A stretch of 6,419 nt of DNA from Desulfobacterales bacterium. Lineage in GTDB: Bacteria; Desulfobacterota; Desulfobacteria; Desulfobacterales; Desulfosalsimonadaceae. Position numbers and translations under genes: made by a program. Position 1 is the first letter of the stretch; each line of letters starts with the position of its first letter. The stretch covers positions 1 through 6,419 of the forward strand of contig SLIE01000526.1 in the NCBI GenBank assembly GCA_007135795.1, written 5' to 3'. The notes under the pieces are model-generated. The model searched no databases. It saw only the letters and a list, made by a program, of their open reading frames with translations, and was not told the origin of the DNA. Positions 1-6,090 of this stretch are shown here, in pieces.

Positions 1-42
1 CAATCGTGATGGCATCGTAAAATTAAATACCCTGGGGTTGTT
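1..42 (+). other. Short left-edge segment upstream of the DUF58 gene; possible tail of an upstream gene
   Basis: The stretch is too short to assign. Frame 3 reads Ile-Val-Met-Ala-Ser then TAA at 18-20, which could be the last codons of a preceding gene ending 22 nt before the DUF58 start. In most genomes a MoxR-family AAA+ ATPase gene sits directly upstream of a DUF58/TgpA pair, so this would be its expected place, but five residues cannot confirm it. A weak Shine-Dalgarno-like GGGG lies at 34-37, five nucleotides before the ATG. Confidence 0.25.
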
Positions 43-978
43 ATGCCTTTTCGATTAAGAACGCCTCTCACCCTTCCGGTAACACTCGATCGCCACCAGG
101 TATACATCCTCCCCACCCGCCATGGCCTTGTTTTTATATTGATTTTGGTTGCCATGCTTGCAGGATCGATAAACTATAATAACAATCTCGGTTTTCTGCT
201 GGTCTTCCTGTTAGGGGGGATAGTCATTGTATCCATGATTCATACATACTACAATATCTTGGGATTACAGGTGCTTTCCCTTTCCGCAGAGCCGGTCTTT
301 GCCGGAGATGATGCCGAGTTCCATCTTTATTTCAATTCCGGCGCACATGTGCGAAGGGCTGTTTCCGTATCCGTGGGAAAAAATCAAAACCTGCCAAAGG
401 ATCTCCCTGAAACGTTCGACAGACCCGTTATGGTGATGGTTCCGGCGCCCCATAGAGGTATTTTACGGCCGGAATCATTCGTCGTATCCACGATCTATCC
501 ATTGGGGCTTTTTTGTGCCTGGGCCGTTTTCCGATCGGAAAAAGGGTCCGTCGTATACCCGTTTCCGCTTGGTGGTCCCTTGTTCGGTCGTGAGTATGAT
601 TCGGGCGATAAGGATCGACAGTATGAAAGAACGTCAGGAACGGATGATTTCAAAGGATTGAAATTTTACCAGCCCGGCGATTCTTTCAGGCATATCTCAT
701 GGAAAACCCTGTCTCGTGGACAGGGTGTATTGACCAAGGATTTTGCCGGGGAAAAGGGCAAATCCGATCTTGTTCTCGACCTGACAACCGTGACGACCAA
801 TGATATGGAAACGGGCTTGTCGCGGTTGTGCGACATGGTCTTGCAGGCAGACAGGCAACGCCTTCGATATGGCCTTGTCCTGCCCGGAAAAACCATTTTG
901 CCGGACAGCGGCAGAGACCATCGGCAACGGTGTTTAACGGCGCTGGCCATATATAATCAAGAGTTTTCCGATGGATGA
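43..978 (+). CDS. DUF58 domain-containing membrane protein (MoxR/TgpA-associated type)
   Basis: A 311-residue protein. Two hydrophobic segments near the N-terminus (about residues 27-42 and 48-66, separated by a short Asn-rich turn) anchor it in the cytoplasmic membrane; the rest is probably a beta-rich domain followed by the DUF58 region. The DUF58 signature is clear at about 199-233: Gly-Thr-Asp-Asp-Phe, then YQPGDSFRHISWKTLSRG, then TKDF, matching the family's conserved pGD-x-x-R-x-I-x-W pattern. Residues about 258-308 (LSRLCDMVLQAD, YGLVLPG, CLTALAIYN) match the C-terminal part of DUF58 proteins that accompany TgpA. The von Willebrand-like beta strand before it (LVLDLTTV, about 243-250) has no DxSxS metal site. 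The start has only a weak GGGG upstream but gives a normal N-terminus. The stop overlaps the next gene by 8 nt, implying one operon with translational coupling. Function is not established; the family is thought to work with MoxR ATPases in envelope or complex maturation. Confidence 0.9.
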   Translation: MPFRLRTPLTLPVTLDRHQVYILPTRHGLVFILILVAMLAGSINYNNNLGFLLVFLLGGIVIVSMIHTYYNILGLQVLSLSAEPVFAGDDAEFHLYFNSGAHVRRAVSVSVGKNQNLPKDLPETFDRPVMVMVPAPHRGILRPESFVVSTIYPLGLFCAWAVFRSEKGSVVYPFPLGGPLFGREYDSGDKDRQYERTSGTDDFKGLKFYQPGDSFRHISWKTLSRGQGVLTKDFAGEKGKSDLVLDLTTVTTNDMETGLSRLCDMVLQADRQRLRYGLVLPGKTILPDSGRDHRQRCLTALAIYNQEFSDG

Positions 979-2878
979 CACACAAAAATATATCCCCCCG
1001 ATAATTTTAGCCCTTTTTGTATCCCTGCTGCCTCACGTGGTTCGATTACCGCTTTGGGTTGTTCTCTGGTGTCTGTTCATGTGGGCATATCTTCTCTTTT
1101 CCATAATATACAATCGACCAAAACCGGAAAAGTGGCTCAAAAACGCTCTTGCCTTAATCGCGTTTGCCGGTTTGCTGGTTACGTATCACACGAGACTCGA
1201 TTCAAACGCCTATATCAGTCTTCTTGCCTTGATGGCGGCCATAAAACCGTTTGAGGCGACAACGCACCGGGATCGCATGGTCACAATCTTTCTTGCCTAT
1301 TTTATCGTTATAACCAGTCTTTTTCAATCAGAGACGCTTTCTGTCATGATCTACATGTTTGTATCGGTACTGGTGACCACAGCGGTTCTGGTTCGCATCA
1401 ACGATTCTAACGGTCGACTTAAAACACACTTTCGGGTAAGTGCCGTTATATTGCTACAGGCGACTCCCGTCATGCTTATCCTTTTCTTTCTTTTCCCTCG
1501 CATCGACGGAAGCCTGGTGGGCATTACGCGATCCGATACAGGGGTAACGGGTTTTTCCGAGGTCTTGCAGCCGGGGATGGTTTCCCGACTTGTGGAGGAA
1601 AAATCCGTTGCCTTCCGGGTTGAGTTTGAACAGGAAATACCTGCGTTTGAGCATCTATATTGGCGGGGGATCGTTTTCAGCCATTTTGATGGAAGCGCCT
1701 GGCACCGAAATAAGAATGTGCCCGAAGCGGAAATAACATTCGAAAGCATTAATCCGATTAATTACAGGATCATCCTGGAACCGCACCGCAGTCGTTGGCT
1801 TTTTGTATTGGATTTTCCGGAACAAATTCCCCAACACGCATCTTTATACGCCGATTTTACGGTCCTTTCGAATGAGGCAGTATACCGGACAAAGCGATAC
1901 CCGGTAATATCCGGGATCCGGGATCATACCGGAAGATCAGGTCTGCCGGAAAATGAATATACCCGGGTCCCGCATACGGGAAATCCAAAAGCCAGGGCGC
2001 TTGCAAAAAAAATGTCCGCCGGTACCGGGGGGACGGAAATTTTAGTGGATCGGGCACTTGATTATTTCAGGGATAATGATTTTGTTTATACGCTGAATCC
2101 GCCCCTGGCCGGCAAGCACCCGATCGATGACTTTCTTTTTGATTTTCAAGGTGGTTATTGTGAGCATTATTCATCAGCATTTGCGTTTTTGATGCGTGCC
2201 GCGGGTGTCCCTGCCCGGGTGGTGGGCGGGTACCTCGGTGGTGAGGTAAACCCTTATGGTAACTACCTGATTGTCAGGCAATCCCATGCCCATGCGTGGG
2301 TCGAAGTGTGGAGTGAAAAAAAAGGCTGGTCCCGGGTCGACCCGACCCTGGCCGTGGCACCCGGCAGACTCGAGGGAGGAATGGAAGGAGCGCTTTCGCC
2401 CGATGAGCTCGGCATATTTGCGACAAAATACCTCCAGCCCTTTTCGGCTTTTATTCTGCAGGCACGTTTCGGATGGGATATGGTGTCAAAAAGCTGGGAA
2501 GCATGGTTTTCCGGATATTCGTACGATCAGCAGCAAGCGTTGCTTGAGCGGTTGGGGGTCGACCATTCCCACGGTAAAGGGATGGTGAAACTTTTGGCGG
2601 CAGGACTGGTTCTGGTGCTCTTGCTTTTTGGTGTTTATCTGTTATTACATATGCGGGGAAAGCAGGAGCGGCCGGATAATGTAAAAAAACTGTATGGAAA
2701 ATTTTTGAGAAAACTCGCCCGGACCGGGATTGAAAAACAAGTCGGGGATGGCCCCCTGGAATTCGCGGTGAAAGCGACCCGGAAGCGCGTCGACCTTGAA
2801 AATCCGATACGCGAAATCACGGACCTTTATGTAATGCTGAGATATGAGGATGCCACCCATGGTGCTGAAGCATATTGA
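971..2878 (+). CDS. tgpA: TgpA-type membrane transglutaminase-like protein (DUF3488 / transglutaminase core / DUF4129-like)
   Basis: A 635-residue protein in three parts. Residues about 8-175 contain several hydrophobic segments typical of the TgpA N-terminal membrane domain (DUF3488), ending in LFPRIDGSLVG. About 190-310 is the linker with the family hallmarks GFSEVLQPGMVSRL and LYWRGIVFSHFDGSAW. About 355-465 is the transglutaminase-like core with an intact catalytic triad: Cys397 in GGYCEHYSSAF, His441 in SHAHAWVEVW and Asp457 in WSRVDPT. A final membrane helix spans about 539-559, followed by a cytoplasmic tail (about 573-626, KLYGKFLRKLARTGIE and DLYVMLRYE) resembling DUF4129. The architecture matches Pseudomonas aeruginosa TgpA, whose core is periplasmic and which is reported as important for viability; its natural substrate is unclear. 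The ATG overlaps the DUF58 stop by 8 nt, with a weak AAGAG at 959-963. No truncation or missing key residue is seen. The symbol is by architecture, so a family paralogue is possible. Confidence 0.92.
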   Translation: MDDTQKYIPPIILALFVSLLPHVVRLPLWVVLWCLFMWAYLLFSIIYNRPKPEKWLKNALALIAFAGLLVTYHTRLDSNAYISLLALMAAIKPFEATTHRDRMVTIFLAYFIVITSLFQSETLSVMIYMFVSVLVTTAVLVRINDSNGRLKTHFRVSAVILLQATPVMLILFFLFPRIDGSLVGITRSDTGVTGFSEVLQPGMVSRLVEEKSVAFRVEFEQEIPAFEHLYWRGIVFSHFDGSAWHRNKNVPEAEITFESINPINYRIILEPHRSRWLFVLDFPEQIPQHASLYADFTVLSNEAVYRTKRYPVISGIRDHTGRSGLPENEYTRVPHTGNPKARALAKKMSAGTGGTEILVDRALDYFRDNDFVYTLNPPLAGKHPIDDFLFDFQGGYCEHYSSAFAFLMRAAGVPARVVGGYLGGEVNPYGNYLIVRQSHAHAWVEVWSEKKGWSRVDPTLAVAPGRLEGGMEGALSPDELGIFATKYLQPFSAFILQARFGWDMVSKSWEAWFSGYSYDQQQALLERLGVDHSHGKGMVKLLAAGLVLVLLLFGVYLLLHMRGKQERPDNVKKLYGKFLRKLARTGIEKQVGDGPLEFAVKATRKRVDLENPIREITDLYVMLRYEDATHGAEAY

Positions 2879-2979
2879 CGGTTCGAAAAAGCGGTAAGAG
2901 ATTTCAGGCCGATAAAACACAAGTCATGGTGGTGAATCATCGATTGAGACCATGGTTGAGTGAATTGATCTTTCGTATT

Positions 2980-3120
2980 ACAAGCTGTCTCAAGATAACC
3001 CAACACCCGCTGGCATCGTTGTGAGGCTCTTCAAAATGCTCACATATAACATATATGTTCCGCTTTTTCGTCGCCTCACGCCTTGCCAGCGGGCGTGATC
3101 TTTTTTTTGAGATAGCTTGT
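2980..3120. repeat. Nested inverted-repeat element of about 140 nt (MITE-like or dispersed palindromic repeat)
   Basis: The ends form a 14-nt terminal inverted repeat, ACAAGCTGTCTCAA at 2980-2993 against TTGAGATAGCTTGT at 3107-3120, with one G/T mismatch. Inside are two further matched arms: CCCGCTGGC (3006-3014) with GCCAGCGGG (3085-3093), perfect over 9 bp, and GTGAGGC (3021-3027) with GCCTCAC (3073-3079), perfect over 7 bp. The centre holds the perfect 12-bp palindrome AACATATATGTT (3048-3059). TATT occurs directly outside the left end (2976-2979) and again at 3120-3123, which could be a 4-bp target duplication if the element is 2980-3119. No transposase is encoded. I have an impression of having seen very similar repeats scattered in Desulfobacterota genomes, but this is memory, not a search. 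Eight consecutive T residues (3101-3108) follow the GC-rich arm, so on the + strand the fold could also terminate transcription coming from tgpA. Confidence 0.7.
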
Positions 3121-3134
3121 ATTCGTTTTTTGTT

Positions 3135-3143
3135 GGAGAGGAG
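3135..3143 (+). promoter_or_regulatory. Shine-Dalgarno sequence that decides the TTG start of the radical SAM gene
   Basis: The purine run GGAGAGGAG lies nine nucleotides before the TTG at 3153. An earlier in-frame TTG at 3117 has no such site, and its codon lies in the terminal inverted repeat of the element at 2980-3120. The later TTG is therefore the better start. Confidence 0.75.
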
Positions 3144-3152
3144 AATTTTATA

Positions 3153-4307
3153 TTGAAACGTATTATCCAACGGTTTTTTAAAAAGACCGGGATAAAAAAG
3201 CCGGCGCGTGATCTAATTCATCCCGGGCCGAATATTGCCCAGGTCGAGGTGACCACGCGCTGTAACCTGAAGTGCCGGATGTGTCCCCGTACCCATTTTT
3301 CTGGTGAAAAGCATCTTGATTTTCCCTGGGAAGTATTTCAACGGTTTTCCGTGTTTTTCCCCAGAATGGATCTTGTTTATCTCCAGGGGTGGGGAGAACC
3401 GCTCATGCATCCGCGCTTCTTTGATATGGTTGCGCTGGTACGGCAAAATGATTGCCAGGCCGGATTTACCACCAACGGATCGTTTCTGAATGAAACCGCG
3501 ATAGGGGAGATTTTGCGTCTTTCCGTGAAATACGTCACCATTTCTCTCGCGGGTGCTGACCCCCACACGCATGATACCATTCGCGCGGGATCCCACTTTG
3601 ATGCGCTTTTAGGGAGCGTCTCCAATCTTGTGGAAGCAAAGAGAAGAGAGGGGAGGGAAACCCCGCAGATCCATTTGTCCTATCTGATAACCCGGGACTC
3701 GGTTGCGGGTTTACCGGATATGGTGAGAAAAGCGCATGAAATCGGGGTGGACAGGCTGATCGCGCCTAATCTGGACTCCCCGGCAACGAAAGAGGAAGAT
3801 GATCATCGCATATTCGGGTTTGAAGAACCCTCGCGCGATTTTCAAAAGGCACTTGATGATGCCCAGATTGTTGCAAATAAGCTGAAATTTCGTTTAAGCG
3901 TTTGGCCATTGAAATTATCCAGTGATATCCTGATCTGCGAACTGAATCCGTTACGGCAGTTTTTTGTCAATGTTCATGGAGATGTGACGCCGTGCACCTA
4001 TTCGAGCGTCATGGGAAGAAATGATTATTGCCGCTATTTTTCAGGAGCGGAAGTCCCTTCATCCCCTTTGATTTTCGGATCTCTTGAGCAAGATGAAATG
4101 GAGGTGATCTGGAACAGGGAAGAATATCGCCGATTCAGACGCTATTATCAGAATCGCTTGCAGCAACACAATCAAGTATCTTTGAATCGGACAAGTATAC
4201 ATTCCATATTCGGATTAAACGACTATCTTCGGGATATTGACAAGGCACTATCGGAAAACCCTCCCCCGGAATTTTGCAGAAAATGCTATAAGGCCTATGG
4301 CGCATAA
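3153..4307 (+). CDS. Radical SAM/SPASM domain protein, substrate unknown
   Basis: With the TTG start at 3153 the product is 384 residues; starting at 3117 would add 12 residues that look unlike the family. The basic N-terminus (MKRIIQRFFKKTGIKK) leads into the radical SAM core: Cys37, Cys41 and Cys44 in CNLKCRMC bind the SAM-cleaving [4Fe-4S] cluster, and GWGEP (79-83) is the SAM-contact motif corresponding to GGEP. The core runs to about residue 250. The C-terminal part has cysteines in SPASM-like order: Cys262 (ICELNP), Cys281 (GDVTPC), possibly Cys293, then FGSL and EVIWN, and Cys375/Cys378 in CRKCYKAYG, so one or more auxiliary iron-sulfur clusters are likely. About 45 residues (roughly 330-374) separate the EVIWN region from the last Cys pair. 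Relatives modify peptides, proteins or cofactors; no precursor peptide gene or partner enzyme is seen beside it. It is separated from tgpA by the repeat element and converges with the next gene, so it is probably transcribed alone. Confidence 0.9.
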   Translation: MKRIIQRFFKKTGIKKPARDLIHPGPNIAQVEVTTRCNLKCRMCPRTHFSGEKHLDFPWEVFQRFSVFFPRMDLVYLQGWGEPLMHPRFFDMVALVRQNDCQAGFTTNGSFLNETAIGEILRLSVKYVTISLAGADPHTHDTIRAGSHFDALLGSVSNLVEAKRREGRETPQIHLSYLITRDSVAGLPDMVRKAHEIGVDRLIAPNLDSPATKEEDDHRIFGFEEPSRDFQKALDDAQIVANKLKFRLSVWPLKLSSDILICELNPLRQFFVNVHGDVTPCTYSSVMGRNDYCRYFSGAEVPSSPLIFGSLEQDEMEVIWNREEYRRFRRYYQNRLQQHNQVSLNRTSIHSIFGLNDYLRDIDKALSENPPPEFCRKCYKAYGA

Positions 4308-4325
4308 TCATTTTCTATTCACAGC

Positions 4326-4346
4326 GTCTGTAAAGATATTACGGAC
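4326..4346 (+). terminator. Small hairpin between convergent genes; possible weak terminator
   Basis: GTCTGTAA (4326-4333) and TTACGGAC (4339-4346) pair over eight positions around the loop AGATA, with one G-U pair when read as + strand RNA. It lies 19 nt after the radical SAM stop, within the 45-nt convergent gap. There is no following T tract on either strand, so a classical intrinsic terminator is not shown. On the - strand the G-U pair becomes an A-C mismatch, so the structure suits the + transcript better. Confidence 0.3.
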
Positions 4347-4352
4347 CTGCAG

Positions 4353-4964
4353 CTATGCGTACACCTGTTGCAATTCAATTTCCCTGGCCTTGCTAAACGC
4401 ACGTTGTTTGTTTTTCATCCGTGTTTCACATTCTTGCCGTTCTTTGTCGTCATTCGATATGGTTTCACAGACACTGTCGTCAACTTGTTTTTCCGTCTCG
4501 GCAATGCCTTCAAGAAATTCCCTGTACCGTGGCGGTATAGGATAAACAGATTTTACGAGGGTCGCATAATTCTTGCCATCCGCTTGCAGGAGGCGGGCGT
4601 AGTGCGCTTCAAATTGTTGCGCCAGGGCTATTTGTGCGCCATGGATGATTTGTAAAAAAAGTTCATTCTCCTGAAGCCATGTCTTGATTTTTTCATTCAT
4701 GTCAAAGTGTACTCTTTCATGGCTTTCTCCATCGAGTATCGATCTTGCCGCATCCAATGACAGTTTTCGTATAACCATGGCATTGTTTTCAAACGCGCTT
4801 ATGGCACGCCTGATACGTATGTATTCAATCAGGAATTTGAAAGGGATCAGGTTGTGCCAGACAGGTGGCGGATGCTGGGCTCTCATTTGATAGATCACGC
4901 GTCTGGCGAAGCGGCTTTCGTTACCGGCAATCAGGTTGAAATTTTTTGTATAATTATCAGGCAC
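4353..4964 (-). CDS. Conserved-looking hypothetical protein, 203 aa, downstream of rlmN
   Basis: The function is not recognised. The protein starts with GTG and has a strong ribosome binding site, which supports it being real. There is no signal peptide. Residues about 14-60 are basic and partly hydrophobic (RFARRVIYQMRAQ, then NLIPFKFLIEYIRIRRA), a stretch that could lie against or enter the membrane. The rest looks mainly alpha-helical: about 61-80 (VIRKLSLDAARSI), 88-128 (a long helix with KIKTWLQENELFLQIIHGAQ) and a charged C-terminus from about 148 (EFLEGIAETEKQV, then a Glu/Arg/Lys-rich tail), possibly coiled coil. The only cysteines are Cys166 and Cys179, with no metal-binding motif. 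It resembles small uncharacterised proteins I associate with Desulfobacterota, possibly the family RefSeq labels NF038143, but I am not certain. It lies 73 nt after rlmN on the same strand, so co-transcription is likely. Confidence 0.75.
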   Translation of the reverse strand: MPDNYTKNFNLIAGNESRFARRVIYQMRAQHPPPVWHNLIPFKFLIEYIRIRRAISAFENNAMVIRKLSLDAARSILDGESHERVHFDMNEKIKTWLQENELFLQIIHGAQIALAQQFEAHYARLLQADGKNYATLVKSVYPIPPRYREFLEGIAETEKQVDDSVCETISNDDKERQECETRMKNKQRAFSKAREIELQQVYA

Positions 4965-4968
4965 GGGT

Positions 4969-4974
4969 TCCTCC
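4969..4974 (-). promoter_or_regulatory. Shine-Dalgarno site of the 203-aa hypothetical gene
   Basis: Read on the - strand this is GGAGGA, ending four nucleotides before the GTG at 4964-4962. It is a near-ideal anti-16S match. It fixes the GTG as the start and argues that this ORF is translated from its own site, even if transcribed together with rlmN. Confidence 0.7.
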
Positions 4975-5037
4975 GATTCGGATCCGGCTTAAGCAGAATG
5001 AAAACCATCATTGTGATCATTTTTTAACGCTTTCGGG

Positions 5038-6090
5038 TCAGGCAACCTCCGCCTTTCTTCCCGCAAGCTGGCCGCATGCAGCCGATATATCATCCCCCTT
5101 GCTCCAACGGATCATCGTCGTATAATGCTTTTCGATCAGGATCGCCTGAAATGCTTCAATTGCGTACTTTTCCGGACGCATGAATTCTGATCCGTCATGG
5201 GGATTGTAAGGAATGAGATTGATTTTTCCCCGGATCGGCGCCAGTAGTTTTGCCAGTTTCCTTGCATGCATAGGTGAATCATTGACGTCTTTTAAAAGGA
5301 TATATTCAAAGGTTATCCGATCGCGGTGTATACGGTCGTATGCCCGGCAGGCGTCAAGAAGTTTTTCTATCGGGTATCTCCTGTTTATAGGCATGAGTCT
5401 GCTTCTGGTTTCATTGTCGGGCGCATTGAGGGATATCGCCAGTTTGATTTTGCGGTTCTTTCCGAGAGCACCGATTTTCGGAACAATTCCCGCCGTCGAC
5501 AGGGTGATCCGACGCGATGCGAACTTGAGTCCATTTTCCGCATCAGTAATTATATCCAGTGCCTGCATGACATTGTCATAGTTGGCAAGCGGTTCACCCA
5601 TTCCCATAAGGACGATATTGGAAAGGGGCTTGTCATCGGGAGTCAATTGCTGGGCAGCCATGACCTGACCGATAATTTCACCGGCAGTGAGATTTCTGAC
5701 AAGCCCGTTTTTTGCCGTCATGCAGAATGTGCACCCCATGGCGCAACCGGCCTGGGCGGAAATGCACACGGTATAATGATCTTTTTCCCCGATCAGCACG
5801 CTTTCGATACGAGTGTCGTCCTTCAGGGCGAAACACAGTTTTCGGGTGCCATCAGCTGATTGTTGCGCTTCAATCATTGTCAGCCCGTCAATGGCGAAAT
5901 GGTTTGACAGTCTATCCCGCAACGCTTTATTGATATTGGTCATTTCATCGAATGAGGTCGCCTTGCGGTTATACACCCATCGCATCACCTGATCGGCACG
6001 AAAGGGACGTATGCCGTGTTCTTCAAACCATTGCACCAGACAATCGCGGTTGAATTCGAATATATTGTTTTTACTTGCTTGATGAATCAT
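5038..6090 (-). CDS. rlmN: Dual-specificity RNA methyltransferase RlmN (23S rRNA A2503 / tRNA A37 C2-methyltransferase)
   Basis: A 350-residue cytoplasmic radical SAM enzyme of normal family length. It methylates C2 of adenosine 2503 in 23S rRNA and, in characterised members, adenosine 37 of some tRNAs, supporting translational fidelity. The N-terminal RNA-binding accessory part (about 12-65, including FRADQVMRWVYNRKATSFDEMT) is typical. The cluster cysteines are Cys116, Cys120 and Cys123 in CAMGCTFC, followed by MTAKNGLVRNLTAGEIIGQV. GMGEPLANYDNV (163-174) is the SAM motif. The methyl-carrying Cys339 is in SAACGQLAG near the C-terminus and corresponds to E. coli Cys355. Cys109 matches E. coli Cys118, and Glu96 lies at the position of E. 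coli Glu105. All key residues are present, and the C-terminal Cys distinguishes it from simple radical SAM proteins. The ATG has only a weak ribosome binding site (AAAGACC), but no better in-frame start is visible and the N-terminus fits the family. The promoter is presumably in 6091-6250; I cannot pick it out with confidence. Confidence 0.97.
   Translation of the reverse strand: MIHQASKNNIFEFNRDCLVQWFEEHGIRPFRADQVMRWVYNRKATSFDEMTNINKALRDRLSNHFAIDGLTMIEAQQSADGTRKLCFALKDDTRIESVLIGEKDHYTVCISAQAGCAMGCTFCMTAKNGLVRNLTAGEIIGQVMAAQQLTPDDKPLSNIVLMGMGEPLANYDNVMQALDIITDAENGLKFASRRITLSTAGIVPKIGALGKNRKIKLAISLNAPDNETRSRLMPINRRYPIEKLLDACRAYDRIHRDRITFEYILLKDVNDSPMHARKLAKLLAPIRGKINLIPYNPHDGSEFMRPEKYAIEAFQAILIEKHYTTMIRWSKGDDISAACGQLAGRKAEVA

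Noticed and set aside
2994..3140. Possible integron attC site (ACCCAAC in the left arm fits the RYYYAAC pattern)
   Set aside because: No matching GTTRRRY core is found at the right end, there is no cassette array, and the outer terminal inverted repeats do not fit an attC site.
2937..3170. A 77-residue open frame on the - strand running through the repeat element
   Set aside because: Most of it is simply the translated palindrome, it has no recognisable domain, and it overlaps the start and ribosome binding site of the radical SAM gene on the other strand. It is most likely a spurious frame, though similar frames may be annotated wherever the repeat occurs.
4237..4655. + strand frames of 102 and 95 residues following the radical SAM gene
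   Set aside because: They are antisense to the 203-aa gene, which has a strong ribosome binding site. They lack recognisable features.
5326..5859. A 177-residue + strand open frame
   Set aside because: It lies wholly antisense within rlmN, whose protein matches its family along its whole length; the frame is a shadow.
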